From assembly GCF_900099765.1 (NCBI RefSeq), contig NZ_FNDX01000033.1, positions 1 through 62,623 on the forward strand: a DNA stretch of 62,623 nt. The letters are read 5' to 3'. Source of the DNA: Paenibacillus typhae (GTDB lineage: Bacteria; Bacillota; Bacilli; Paenibacillales; Paenibacillaceae). Shown in pieces: positions 9,074 through 17,814 of this stretch. Under the pieces are notes generated by a model. It searched no databases, was not told the DNA's origin, and saw only the letters and a program-made list of their open reading frames with translations. Position 1 is the first letter of the stretch, and every line of letters begins with the position of its first letter. The position numbers and the translations under genes were made by a program.

Positions 9074-10705
9074 TCCGTTCGCCTCCCGCAGCACCTCAGC
9101 CCCGCCCGCTGCCATAAATTCCTTAACAAAGCTGTCGAACGCCTCAAGCGGACGTTCGCCGGTAATGAAGGCGATGTAAGCCTCGTTCCGCAGCTGAATC
9201 AGCTCCGGCCCGTTCTTGACCAGGGAGGGCGTTGCGACCTCCAGGGCATTGTAAATCCCGTCACGGTCGAGACCCAGCGTCGCCGCCCACTGCTCCCTGC
9301 GGTCGCCGGGCATAACCGGGACCGTCATGCCAAGACCGGCGCCGATGGTATTCTGATAGCTGAAGGTCTGGTCATACGGCGGAAGCACCACCACCTCTCT
9401 GTTCAGGCTGTCTGCCCACTCCCAGTGCTCCCCTTGAATGCCGAATTTCATTGCTGTGTCTTCCTGCGGGTCGGGATTGGCGCTGACGTAGTCAAGAATC
9501 TGCAGGATGGTCTCCAGCTTGCCCGGCTCCTTCACGGCATCCGCACCGATGGCGGTGAAGCTCATCAGCATATCGTAGGCTTTGGAGCCGCGTTTGCCGT
9601 CAGGCCCGCTTACCGGCCGGCCGAATACAATCCGCGCCTGCGGATTTTTGACGGTCAGCTCTTTCACGTTAAAGGTGGCGGCAACCGGCGTCTCCACGGT
9701 TTTTCCCAGCTCATCCGTTGTCCATGTGGAATAATCCCCGTTCTGAATCCAGTGGTAGTAGTTGCCCATGGAGGTCATGCCGATCCGGCCGTTAATAAAA
9801 GCATGGGAGAGATGCTTGTAGCCGCCTTTATTCTCCCCGGTGATAAACTCCGGATCAATAACGCCGTCCTGATACCACTTGCGCAAATAGCGCAGCGCCT
9901 CCTTCATTTCCGGCTGCAGGGCACCGATCCCCAGCTGCTGATCCTGCCTGCTGAAATAGAGCTGGTCGGCAAAAACAATCTGCCCGAACGCCCCGAAGAC
10001 AACATTCATCCCTTCCAGCGACAGACCGTACGTATCCTTGACGCCGTTGCCGTCCGGGTCCCCATTAGCGAACGCATAAATCACCTTCTCAAAATCAGCC
10101 AGCGTATCAGGTACAGACAGGCCAAGCTTATCCAGCCAGTCCTGGCGGTAGACAACAGGAATCCGGTAGATGTTAGTCGGGTTAACAACGGGAATGCCGT
10201 AGTAGGCACCGTTAATGATGCCTGAATTCTGATAAGCAGGCGCATTCTCCCGGATCGCCTTCATGATATTAGGCGCATAGGTGCTCAGCACCTCCTGCGG
10301 AATTTCCGCCAGCACGCCCTGCTGCTGGTACTTCAGCAGATCCTGGGTCTGCCTGATCCGAAACAGGTCAGGAACCGCCCCCTGCACCAGCTCTAGCTCA
10401 AGCAGGGATTCATATTTGTTGTTTTCCAGATTCCAGACATCGAGATCGACGCCGAATTTCTGCTCCACTTCACGGACCACCGCCGCATCCTCAGGGACCG
10501 GGAGGTTCTGATGCATCGTCCACGAGATCGTGTAACCTGGGGCAGGAGAATCTGCGCTGCCGTCAGCAGCCGGTTGTTGTGCCGAAGCAGAGGACCGATT
10601 TACATCGGTTACGCCCCGCAGATCACAGCCGCTGAGCAGACCCAGAGCTGTGAGGATAACGGGTATTATCAGAAGAATGGCACTCCAACGGTTGTTCATT
10701 CTCAT
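9059..10705 (-). CDS. Extracellular sugar-binding lipoprotein (ABC family 1 type), orphan
   Basis: A 548-residue lipoprotein of the large oligosaccharide-binding group (LipO/YtcQ type). The signal peptide from MRMNNRWSAILLIIPVIL ends in LLSGC. A Ser/Ala/Pro linker follows, and then the typical SBP body (DLFRIRQTQDLLKYQQQGVL; DPDGNGVKDTYGLSLEG, a calcium-loop-like signature). The frame extends 53 codons further upstream, but AGGAGG 9 nt before 10705 fixes the start. The gene lies 43 nt behind an AraC-type regulator and is probably co-transcribed with it. No permease or ATPase genes are adjacent, so the partner membrane proteins must be elsewhere, or the protein acts as a sensor accessory. Confidence 0.9.
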   Translation of the reverse strand: MRMNNRWSAILLIIPVILTALGLLSGCDLRGVTDVNRSSASAQQPAADGSADSPAPGYTISWTMHQNLPVPEDAAVVREVEQKFGVDLDVWNLENNKYESLLELELVQGAVPDLFRIRQTQDLLKYQQQGVLAEIPQEVLSTYAPNIMKAIRENAPAYQNSGIINGAYYGIPVVNPTNIYRIPVVYRQDWLDKLGLSVPDTLADFEKVIYAFANGDPDGNGVKDTYGLSLEGMNVVFGAFGQIVFADQLYFSRQDQQLGIGALQPEMKEALRYLRKWYQDGVIDPEFITGENKGGYKHLSHAFINGRIGMTSMGNYYHWIQNGDYSTWTTDELGKTVETPVAATFNVKELTVKNPQARIVFGRPVSGPDGKRGSKAYDMLMSFTAIGADAVKEPGKLETILQILDYVSANPDPQEDTAMKFGIQGEHWEWADSLNREVVVLPPYDQTFSYQNTIGAGLGMTVPVMPGDRREQWAATLGLDRDGIYNALEVATPSLVKNGPELIQLRNEAYIAFITGERPLEAFDSFVKEFMAAGGAEVLREANGLPES

Positions 10706-10748
10706 CCGGGTGTTCCTCCTGTCAGCTATGCCGGCGGCCGCTTGCGGA

Positions 10749-13043
10749 CTAACCCTCATTAAGGGTACGCAAATAGTTACCGGGGGTGCAGCCGTACATT
10801 TCTTTGAACCGTTTGATAAAATAAGCCGCCGTCCCGTAGCCCACGCTGCCTGCGATCTGCTCAACGGTCATGCTGCTTTTCTCAAGCAGTGCTTTGGCAT
10901 GTTCCATCCGCCGGGCGGTGACATAGTCGGTGTAGGTGATTCCAAGCTCTTCTTTGAAGAGTCTGCTTAAATATTTCGGACTGATATACACCTTGGACGA
11001 CACGGCGTCCAGTGACAGATCACCGGCCAGATGCTCCGAGATATACTGCTTGGCCGCTTCAATGGCAGATACGGCCCTATCGCTGTTACGCTTGTCTGTT
11101 TCATTAACAAAGTCAGTCAGTGAGCCGGTGAGCCAGCTCTGAAAGCTGAGAATGTCGGGCATTCCGATATACTGCTGATACAGATCACCGGGCTTATAAC
11201 GGACGCTTTTCAGATAATCCGAGTAGACAAACACGGTATTTCCCAGAATAAAGTGGCAATAATCCGCCGGATATAATTCTTCCCGCATGGCGGAGACGAG
11301 CTGCGCGACAATGGCTGCAAGCTCATCCAGCTGGCGGGATTGCAGCTTATCTTTGAATTTAACAAGCAGCGCCTGCGGAATTTCATCCAGACTGCTTTCC
11401 CGCTCCAGCAGGCTGCTGCCCTTCAGGACAGACTGCTCCGGGAGAAAGTAAGCATATTTCATCAAAAGCTGTGCTTCAGAATAGCTGTTGTGGAGGCCGG
11501 CAGCCTCCTGCACCCAGCAGCCCCAGGCAAGCTGGACTTCTGACTGAAACAGCTGTCTCCCTTCCCTGGAGATGAGCTGCGAGAGCTGGTCCAGCAGACT
11601 GTCCGAAGCGCTGCCGGCACACACGATGACGGCAATCCGCTTATCCGGCAGCTCCTCGGCAATGATCCGGCACTCCGGCAGGCGGACGGCCTCCAGCGCT
11701 CCGATGATGGTGCTCATCATATTCTGGGTATGCGCTGAGCTCATATGGCTCCAGGCTCGCTCTGTATTCACAAGCAGGCAGCAATAATGATTGTAAGCCC
11801 GCGAAATCCCAAGACATTGAAGCGCCTCGGCTTTCTCCTCCCGGCCGGAGCTCATGTGCAAAAGGCTTAACACAGCATTATGCTTGAGCACCGGCGCGCT
11901 GGCCTGCAGGCTCTCTTCCAGGCTGCTGACCTGCTCGCTGAGCCGGGTGAAGGCTGTATGGATCAGCCTGTATTCATTGGTCGCAGGTTCAGGCGCATGG
12001 CCATAGAGGTCCCGGATTCTGCCGACGAGCCTTTTGATCGGCGTATAGTTGGCTTTGGCCAGAATCCCCGACATAAACAGCCCAAGCAAGATGGCAAGCA
12101 GGCATAGTCCGGCAATCAGCTGCTGCATCCCGTTAGAAGGCGCATAAAAAAAGCTGGCGGGTACAGCGCTGACTATTTTCCACCCGGCGGCCGGCAGGGT
12201 CTGATAGGAGATGACATAGGGAGTACCGCCAAGCTTGCTGTCGAAGCTGCCGGCTTCCGCCGCAGACTCAAGCGGCACGCTGATACTTGCGCTATAGCTG
12301 CTCACCTGGTCTGAAGAGGTATCCGGAATGACCATCAGGCCGTTAGGGTCTACAATAAAAGTCCCTTCATATTGCGAGGGCATCATATTCTGAATAATAG
12401 CGCTGACCGCGCTCTGTTTAACATCTATAGCGACAATCAGATCACTCTCAGCCCCGGAGGACTGAAAAGGATAGCTATGGGCATAGGTAATGAGCGTATT
12501 GTGCTTGCCGCCCGGCACGCTGGAGTAAATATCCTCAGGCACTTCGCGGGCCGGAGTCCAGAGACTGCTCCCGGAGTTATTACGCATTCCGCGGATCCAG
12601 TCCATAAAAGCTGCTGCGCTGTCCCCCTGGTCAGCCTGGTATCTCAGCCCATACAGCGATGACAGCATGACCTGCTGCTGCGGAGCATACAGATGAACCG
12701 CCTGGATGAGATCGGAGTTGCCGGCAACCTCGGTTTTCAGCAGATTTTGCAGCCCGCTCACTTTACTGAGATTATGCTGAAAGGTAGGGTCACTGAATAA
12801 ACGCAGAGCCGAGGTTCTGTCCAGGGAGAGCTCCAGGTAAATCTGCTGAACCCGCTGAAGCACCGAGGTGTCAATAGTCCGCGCGGTATTCTCCAGCACC
12901 AGCCGGTTGCTTCTGCGCAGCTCTTCTTTATAATGTCCCGAGAAATAGACAGAGAAGACGGAGCAGAGCAAGAGAACAATAACCAGAACAACGGACAGAT
13001 AGGAAATAGCGAGGCCGGTAAATGCTGAGTTCCATTTTTTCAT
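10749..13043 (-). CDS. AraC-family regulator with membrane-bound extracellular sensor domain
   Basis: A 764-residue membrane regulator. An N-terminal helix (LAISYLSVVLVIVLLLCSVF) is followed by an extracellular dCache-like sensor (about residues 40-290). A second helix (LIAGLCLLAILLGLFMSGIL) and a cytoplasmic linker come next, and then a C-terminal AraC DNA-binding domain with two helix-turn-helices (LSLDAVSSKVYISPKYLSRL; MTVEQIAGSVGYGTAAYFIK). Paenibacilli use this one-protein design to sense sugars outside and switch on uptake genes. GGGAGGAG lies 9 nt before the ATG. The downstream partner is the sugar-binding lipoprotein, 43 nt away, which may be both target and co-sensor. Confidence 0.92.
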   Translation of the reverse strand: MKKWNSAFTGLAISYLSVVLVIVLLLCSVFSVYFSGHYKEELRRSNRLVLENTARTIDTSVLQRVQQIYLELSLDRTSALRLFSDPTFQHNLSKVSGLQNLLKTEVAGNSDLIQAVHLYAPQQQVMLSSLYGLRYQADQGDSAAAFMDWIRGMRNNSGSSLWTPAREVPEDIYSSVPGGKHNTLITYAHSYPFQSSGAESDLIVAIDVKQSAVSAIIQNMMPSQYEGTFIVDPNGLMVIPDTSSDQVSSYSASISVPLESAAEAGSFDSKLGGTPYVISYQTLPAAGWKIVSAVPASFFYAPSNGMQQLIAGLCLLAILLGLFMSGILAKANYTPIKRLVGRIRDLYGHAPEPATNEYRLIHTAFTRLSEQVSSLEESLQASAPVLKHNAVLSLLHMSSGREEKAEALQCLGISRAYNHYCCLLVNTERAWSHMSSAHTQNMMSTIIGALEAVRLPECRIIAEELPDKRIAVIVCAGSASDSLLDQLSQLISREGRQLFQSEVQLAWGCWVQEAAGLHNSYSEAQLLMKYAYFLPEQSVLKGSSLLERESSLDEIPQALLVKFKDKLQSRQLDELAAIVAQLVSAMREELYPADYCHFILGNTVFVYSDYLKSVRYKPGDLYQQYIGMPDILSFQSWLTGSLTDFVNETDKRNSDRAVSAIEAAKQYISEHLAGDLSLDAVSSKVYISPKYLSRLFKEELGITYTDYVTARRMEHAKALLEKSSMTVEQIAGSVGYGTAAYFIKRFKEMYGCTPGNYLRTLNEG

Positions 13044-13250
13044 GGCGTATTCTCCTCCCAGGCGGATTATACACTACCCTCTGACAAGCCTATTCACGAT
13101 TTATGTTAACAGAATATTAAATAACAAGATCTTCCCGTAATGCTCCCAAAGTGATACAAAAGCGAAATCGTCTTATTGCCGGTTAGCGCGGCCTGATGCT
13201 ACATTGAGACCGATTCGAATCGACTACAATTGACGATAGGAGCCAATCAC

Positions 13251-15815
13251 TTGAAAACAAAGACTGCCAAAAAGCTGTTATCTGTTGCTGCCGGACTCGC
13301 CATCCTTAATAACGCTGTTGCGCTGCAGCCTGCAGCGGCTGCTCCCGCGGATTCATCCATCCCGGTGCCTGCGGCTCCCGAGTGGGGACATTTCGTAGAC
13401 AGCTACAAGAACAACACTTCTGTTAATCAGGCCGTTTATGCCAACCCTGCCATTGGCATTCTTTCCGGATTTCTTGAGCTGTGGAAGCCGGGTACCTCCT
13501 GGAATAACGGCACCAAGCTGAACAGCAGTGTGCTGGATGCCAACATTCAATATGTAGCCAACGTCGCAGCCACCCGGACCAAGGCAGAGGAAGACATGGC
13601 CTATTTCGATGACCGGCGGAATCAGACTTACGGTGCTGTTGACGGCCTGGGTTCCCTCTCGGAGGTATACCGCGCTAAATCAGGCACGTATACGACGATT
13701 ACCGAAATTCCGGCCGATGCGACTTCAGTGAAATATACGGACGGCAACGGATCGAACAAAGCGGGAGATTCCGCCTCCGAGCTGGGCAAGATGGTTGACC
13801 TCATCGGCACCATCCGCGGCAATTATGCTTCAAGCAATCCGTCAAAAACGTTCTACAGCTATATGCGTCCATTCCGCTGGCTGGACACCTCCGTCATTGT
13901 GCCTACGCTTGTGCCTGCGATGAGCAATACACCTGCAACGGACGGCGGATTCCCGAGCGGCCATACCAATGCTTCGTATCTGGCTGCACTGTCGCTGGCG
14001 TATGCGGTGCCTGAACGGTTCCAGGAGCTGCTGACACGCGCTTCGGAAATGGGGAACAGCCGGATTGTTGCCGGAATGCACTCCCCGTTTGATGTAATGG
14101 GCGGCCGGGTATTGGCAACGGCTCTGGCAGCGGCGGCACTGGCTGATCCGGATAATGCGGAGCTGAAGAAGGCTGCTTATGATCAGGCTCATGAGAAGCT
14201 GCTGACCGAATCGGGAACGGCAGAGGACCGGTTCACTGATTATGCCAGAAATAAAGCGCAGTTCACCCAAAGGCTGACCTACAACTTCCCGCAGATTAAT
14301 TCTACTGTTAAGCCTGCCGTGGTTCCCAAAGGGGCGGAGGTATTGCTGGAGACCCGCCTGCCTTATCTGAGCGCAGAGCAGCGCCGTGCGGTGCTGGCTA
14401 CAACTGCAATCCAGTCCGGCTATCCGCTGCTTGATGATCCGGAGGGCTGGGGCCGGCTGAACCTGTTCGCTGCAGCTGACGGCTACGGAGCATTCAACAG
14501 CGATGTAACGGTATCCCTGGATGCAGCAAAGAGCGGCTTCTATGCAGCCGACCGCTGGCGCAATGATATTTCCGGCACAGGCGGACTGACCAAGGAAGGT
14601 ACCGGAACGCTCAAGCTGGCCGGCAGCAATTCCTATTCGGGCGGCACCGAGGTGAAGGCGGGTACGCTTGAAGGCGATTCAGCTACAGCCTTTGGCAGCG
14701 GCGATGTTGTGAATACACATGGCTCTGTAGTGGAGAATGTCTATGGAAAAATAACAATCGGCGGAGCCTTCACGCAAGCGGCTGAAGGCACGCTGGAGCT
14801 GAACCTTACCGGCGCGGGCGATGTGCTCGACGTCAAAGGCAAAGTAGCAGCAAGCGGCAAGCTGCAGATCGATTTCGAAAACAGCTACGTGCCTGCCGGC
14901 GGCTTGATTCCGCTGATCACGCATGGCGACAACCAGCGGTCCGGCCAGTTTACTTCTGTCCAGATTAACGGTCTGCCAAGCACACGCAGCGCCCAGGTCG
15001 TCTATCAGTCCAACCAGGTTGCCCTGCTGGTTACCGATACAACCAGCGGCAGCAACTCCGGCGGCTCCCTGCCGGGCGGCTCGAACAATAATACTGGCGG
15101 AACCACAGGCGGTACAACTGCACCTGTAACTCCAACTGAGCAGCCGGGCGCCACAAACCCGGTAACAGCTTTGAATCCGTTCCAGTCTGCCGTAATTAGC
15201 CAGCAGGCTGTGCTGAAGACGGTGAGCGATGCCATTGCCAGAACACAGAACACGAATACGTCGTTCAGTGATACTGCAGGCCACTGGGGCAGCAAGGCCA
15301 TTGCAGCGGCTGTGAAGCTGCAGATTATCAGCGGGTACGAGAACGGCTCCTTCCGTCCGGATACTGCAGTCAGCAGAGCGGAGTTCTCCGCTATGATCGC
15401 CCGTGCCTTCGGGCTCGCGGATAGTCCGGCTGCCGCCGGCTTCAGCGACACCGGCACAAGCTGGGCTGCCGGAGCTATCGGTGCCCTGGCCGGTAAAGGA
15501 ATCGTAACCGGCTACGCGGACGGCAGCTTCAAGCCGAATGCGACCATCACCCGGGCGGAGATGGTGACGATCCTCTCCCGTGTCTTGAATTTCGGCGTAC
15601 TTGAAAGCGGCGGTGCGGCTGAGTTTACCGATGTAAGCAGCAATTATTGGGCTGCCGCAGCCATCAAGCAGGCTGCTTCGGCCAAGCTGGTGCAAGGGGT
15701 GTCGGCTTCCTCGTTCGCACCGGGTCACAATGCGACCCGTGCTGAAGCTGTAACGCTCATTATCCGTGCCCTGGAGACCGACAGCTCGGTAAAGGCGTTA
15801 ATCGCGGGACTGTAA
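13251..15815 (+). CDS. S-layer-anchored PAP2 phosphatase with beta-strand repeat and three SLH domains
   Basis: An 854-residue secreted protein. The start is the TTG at 13251 with AGGAG 8 nt upstream; a TTG at 13230 lacks a site. The signal peptide is cleaved near QPAAAAPAD. A PAP2/acid-phosphatase domain follows with the three-part active site: YSYMRPFRW, GGFPSGHTNASY, SRIVAGMHSPFDVMGG. Next is an autotransporter-associated beta-strand repeat (GTGGLTKEGTGTLKLAGSN), then a Gly/Ser/Thr/Pro linker. Three SLH domains (first near HWGSKAIAAAVKLQIISGYE) would tether it to secondary wall polymer. It is expected to hydrolyse phosphomonoesters at the cell surface; related folds include vanadium haloperoxidases. 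The gene is monocistronic and followed by a hairpin. Confidence 0.92.
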   Translation: MKTKTAKKLLSVAAGLAILNNAVALQPAAAAPADSSIPVPAAPEWGHFVDSYKNNTSVNQAVYANPAIGILSGFLELWKPGTSWNNGTKLNSSVLDANIQYVANVAATRTKAEEDMAYFDDRRNQTYGAVDGLGSLSEVYRAKSGTYTTITEIPADATSVKYTDGNGSNKAGDSASELGKMVDLIGTIRGNYASSNPSKTFYSYMRPFRWLDTSVIVPTLVPAMSNTPATDGGFPSGHTNASYLAALSLAYAVPERFQELLTRASEMGNSRIVAGMHSPFDVMGGRVLATALAAAALADPDNAELKKAAYDQAHEKLLTESGTAEDRFTDYARNKAQFTQRLTYNFPQINSTVKPAVVPKGAEVLLETRLPYLSAEQRRAVLATTAIQSGYPLLDDPEGWGRLNLFAAADGYGAFNSDVTVSLDAAKSGFYAADRWRNDISGTGGLTKEGTGTLKLAGSNSYSGGTEVKAGTLEGDSATAFGSGDVVNTHGSVVENVYGKITIGGAFTQAAEGTLELNLTGAGDVLDVKGKVAASGKLQIDFENSYVPAGGLIPLITHGDNQRSGQFTSVQINGLPSTRSAQVVYQSNQVALLVTDTTSGSNSGGSLPGGSNNNTGGTTGGTTAPVTPTEQPGATNPVTALNPFQSAVISQQAVLKTVSDAIARTQNTNTSFSDTAGHWGSKAIAAAVKLQIISGYENGSFRPDTAVSRAEFSAMIARAFGLADSPAAAGFSDTGTSWAAGAIGALAGKGIVTGYADGSFKPNATITRAEMVTILSRVLNFGVLESGGAAEFTDVSSNYWAAAAIKQAASAKLVQGVSASSFAPGHNATRAEAVTLIIRALETDSSVKALIAGL

Positions 15816-15855
15816 CAGGAAACGGAATCGTATAGGGTAGTTAAATAGCGCGTTT

Positions 15856-15904
15856 TGCAGGAGAGCGGTTCTTCCTCTTTTTTTGAGGCAGGACTGCTCT
15901 CCTG
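15856..15904 (+). terminator. Long hairpin after the SLH-PAP2 gene
   Basis: GCAGGAGAGC pairs with GCTCTCCTGT across a loop that contains a second, T-rich partial stem (CCTCTTTTTTTGAGG). The T tract after the outer stem is weak, so this may be a terminator or a messenger-stabilising 3' structure. Confidence 0.6.
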
Positions 15905-15933
15905 TTGTTATGTAATTGCTGGCGTATTGGCAT

Positions 15934-15939
15934 TATAAT
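15934..15939 (+). promoter_or_regulatory. Probable -10 element (TATAAT) of the acetyltransferase gene
   Basis: A perfect TATAAT sits 26 bp before the TTG at 15965. The in-frame ATG at 15938 overlaps this box and would lie upstream of the transcription start, which supports the TTG start. I could not identify a convincing -35 at 17 bp. Confidence 0.5.
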
Positions 15940-15964
15940 GAGGCTGAGAGGAGAGGATCGTCCG

Positions 15965-16747
15965 TTGAAGCCTTTGGATTATGTGAGGAATATTGAGAAA
16001 ATTGAGGTTGAGCTAACCCGGCTGAATGCGGCGCGTTCACTGGTTAATATACCGCGTCAGCTGGAGGTGCTGCCTGCAGGCGGGACTGTTCTGCTTCGTG
16101 ACCGCACGGATGCGGGTTCAAGCTACTATAACCGGATCAAAGGCTTCGGTCCCGAGGACCTTGCTGAGCTTGATACGCTGTTAAGCCATTATCCTGAGGC
16201 AGCTCCCTGCTTTGATATGACTCCCCATTATATGACGGAAGAGGTAGCGCGGGCGCTCTGTGAGAAAGGGTTTATTCCCGCTGAACAGCTTGCCTTTCTA
16301 TATGTGCATCCGCAGGCCATGGTGGAGCAGTCCACGGGCTTTCAGATTGAACGGGTTACGGAGGAGACGGCGGAACAATATATTGAGTGGATCCGAAAAT
16401 CTGCCGGCGGGCTGAGGGTTACCAGGGATATGATTGCGCGGTCGCGGGAGTATTTTTACAGGGAGGATTTCCTGAATTATATGTTAAGCATAGACGGGAA
16501 GCCTGCCTCTATGGGCTCGCTGTTTCTGAGCGGGGAAGATGGTTATCTGGCTAACGACTACACGTTTCCGGAATACCGGGCCAGAGGCTGCCAGTCCGCA
16601 CTGATTAAGCGCCGTCTCACAGACGCTGTAGCGCGCGGTGTCACAACCGTATATACCGATGTAGAATTCGGCTCAGCCAGTCATGCCAATATGGAGCGGG
16701 CCGGGTTCAGGATGGCTTTTCTCAACACGTACTGGATTGCCAAATAA
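15965..16747 (+). CDS. GNAT-family N-acetyltransferase
   Basis: A 260-residue protein with a GNAT fold in its C-terminal half. The acetyl-CoA loop is FPEYRARGCQSALIKRRLTD, followed by VYTDVEFGSASHANMERAGF, the usual strand 5/helix 4 pattern. The N-terminal half (LVNIPRQLEVLPAGGTVLLR) is a divergent second GNAT-like lobe. The start is taken as TTG 15965 because GAGGAGAGG lies 8 nt upstream and a TATAAT overlaps the earlier ATG. The substrate is unknown. Confidence 0.85.
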   Translation: MKPLDYVRNIEKIEVELTRLNAARSLVNIPRQLEVLPAGGTVLLRDRTDAGSSYYNRIKGFGPEDLAELDTLLSHYPEAAPCFDMTPHYMTEEVARALCEKGFIPAEQLAFLYVHPQAMVEQSTGFQIERVTEETAEQYIEWIRKSAGGLRVTRDMIARSREYFYREDFLNYMLSIDGKPASMGSLFLSGEDGYLANDYTFPEYRARGCQSALIKRRLTDAVARGVTTVYTDVEFGSASHANMERAGFRMAFLNTYWIAK

Positions 16748-16781
16748 GCGGCCAAGTATATTTGAACCTGTATGTGCTTAA

Positions 16782-16830
16782 AAAGAGGGCAGTCCCATTC
16801 AGCCGTTATCCGCCCGGGACTGCCCTTTGT
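16782..16830. terminator. Bidirectional terminator
   Basis: GGGCAGTCCC (16787-16796) pairs with GGGACTGCCC (16816-16825), followed by TTT on the right and preceded by AAAA on the left. It separates the convergent acetyltransferase and AIM24 genes. Confidence 0.85.
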
Positions 16831-16834
16831 CTTG

Positions 16835-17626
16835 TCAGGCATTAGGTGTAAAGATGCTGTTTTTGTACGACATAAGCGGTGCCAGCCAGACCATGCCGGT
16901 TCCTCGGTAGACGTTGACAAGACCTTCGCCGGAGGCGGCAGAGCCGAGCTTGGTTTTGCCGGACTTTTCCACAGTGAAATCAAGGGTATTGGACCACATC
17001 AGCGCAAAATTGCCGTCCACCTTCAGCACATCATTGTTAAGCTCGACCACAACCGCTTCTTCGGAAGGGATCGGCGCCTCCAGCGCGAGAATGCCCTTGC
17101 CGCGGGCGCTTAAGTTGAACAGGCCTTCGCCGCCGAGTGCGGCCGAGGACAGATTTTTGCGGGCAGAGACAGAAAGCTCAAGAGAGCTCTCACAGGCCAG
17201 GAACATGCCGTCATCAATAACAATATGATCGTTGTCGACATCAATCAGCCACAGGTATTTGTAAGTGGTCTCCAGCAGAATCGTTCCGGTTCCTTTGTAC
17301 TGCGGCCTAATGGCTGTTGTTCCGGTTACCGCACTGGACATGATATTGCGCATCAGCCCGCCGACACCCTTCACACCAGAGGTCATTTCAATATTCCCGA
17401 CCATATACTGCATAGCGCCTGCGCTAAGCACAACCTCGCTGTTATTCAGCTCAATCATCAGCTGCTTGTTGCGCATATTGCTTCTGCTCATAAAATAGTT
17501 GAATTGCGCTTCCATCATGCTGGTGCTGCTCAGATCCTCTTTATATTCAATCACTGTAAAACCGCCAAGCTGCTCCTTGATAATAACGTTGCTGTTGTCT
17601 TTGAGATTATTAATGGTAAAAGCCAT
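16835..17626 (-). CDS. AIM24 family protein
   Basis: A 263-residue all-beta protein of the AIM24 family (PF01987 type). Characteristic segments are QLMIELNNSEVVLSAGAMQY, a Gly-rich GGLMRNIMSSAVTG, and two repeats of the GTGxxxLxxP kind (YKGTGTILLETTYKYLWLID; YRGTGMVWLAPL). No signal peptide. Bacterial members have no settled function; the mitochondrial namesake shapes inner-membrane organisation. A good ribosome-binding site (AGGAAGGA) precedes the ATG at 17626. The gene is divergent from the TPR protein across 188 bp. Confidence 0.9.
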   Translation of the reverse strand: MAFTINNLKDNSNVIIKEQLGGFTVIEYKEDLSSTSMMEAQFNYFMSRSNMRNKQLMIELNNSEVVLSAGAMQYMVGNIEMTSGVKGVGGLMRNIMSSAVTGTTAIRPQYKGTGTILLETTYKYLWLIDVDNDHIVIDDGMFLACESSLELSVSARKNLSSAALGGEGLFNLSARGKGILALEAPIPSEEAVVVELNNDVLKVDGNFALMWSNTLDFTVEKSGKTKLGSAASGEGLVNVYRGTGMVWLAPLMSYKNSIFTPNA

Positions 17627-17814
17627 AATGAGTCCTTCCTCCTGTCGTGTTCAGTGTGTAGTTGTTGCTACTTGCAAAATCCGCGTTCAGGCATAACTAT
17701 TCGACAAAACTGCCCCATTACCTTTAGCGCGGGCGGCAGCCCGGTTTTCATTCTCTGTTCCCGGTCTGATAGAATAAGAGTATCATATTTTCGCTGGGAG
17801 GCAGACTGCAGACT

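Noticed and set aside
10706..10864. Longer start for the sugar-binding lipoprotein
   Set aside because: The extension overlaps the end of the AraC regulator gene and would bury the signal peptide; AGGAGG precedes the ATG at 10705.
14679..15728. 349-codon minus-strand frame inside the PAP2-SLH gene
   Set aside because: The opposite frame encodes clear SLH domains; no ribosome-binding site or recognisable domain on the minus strand.
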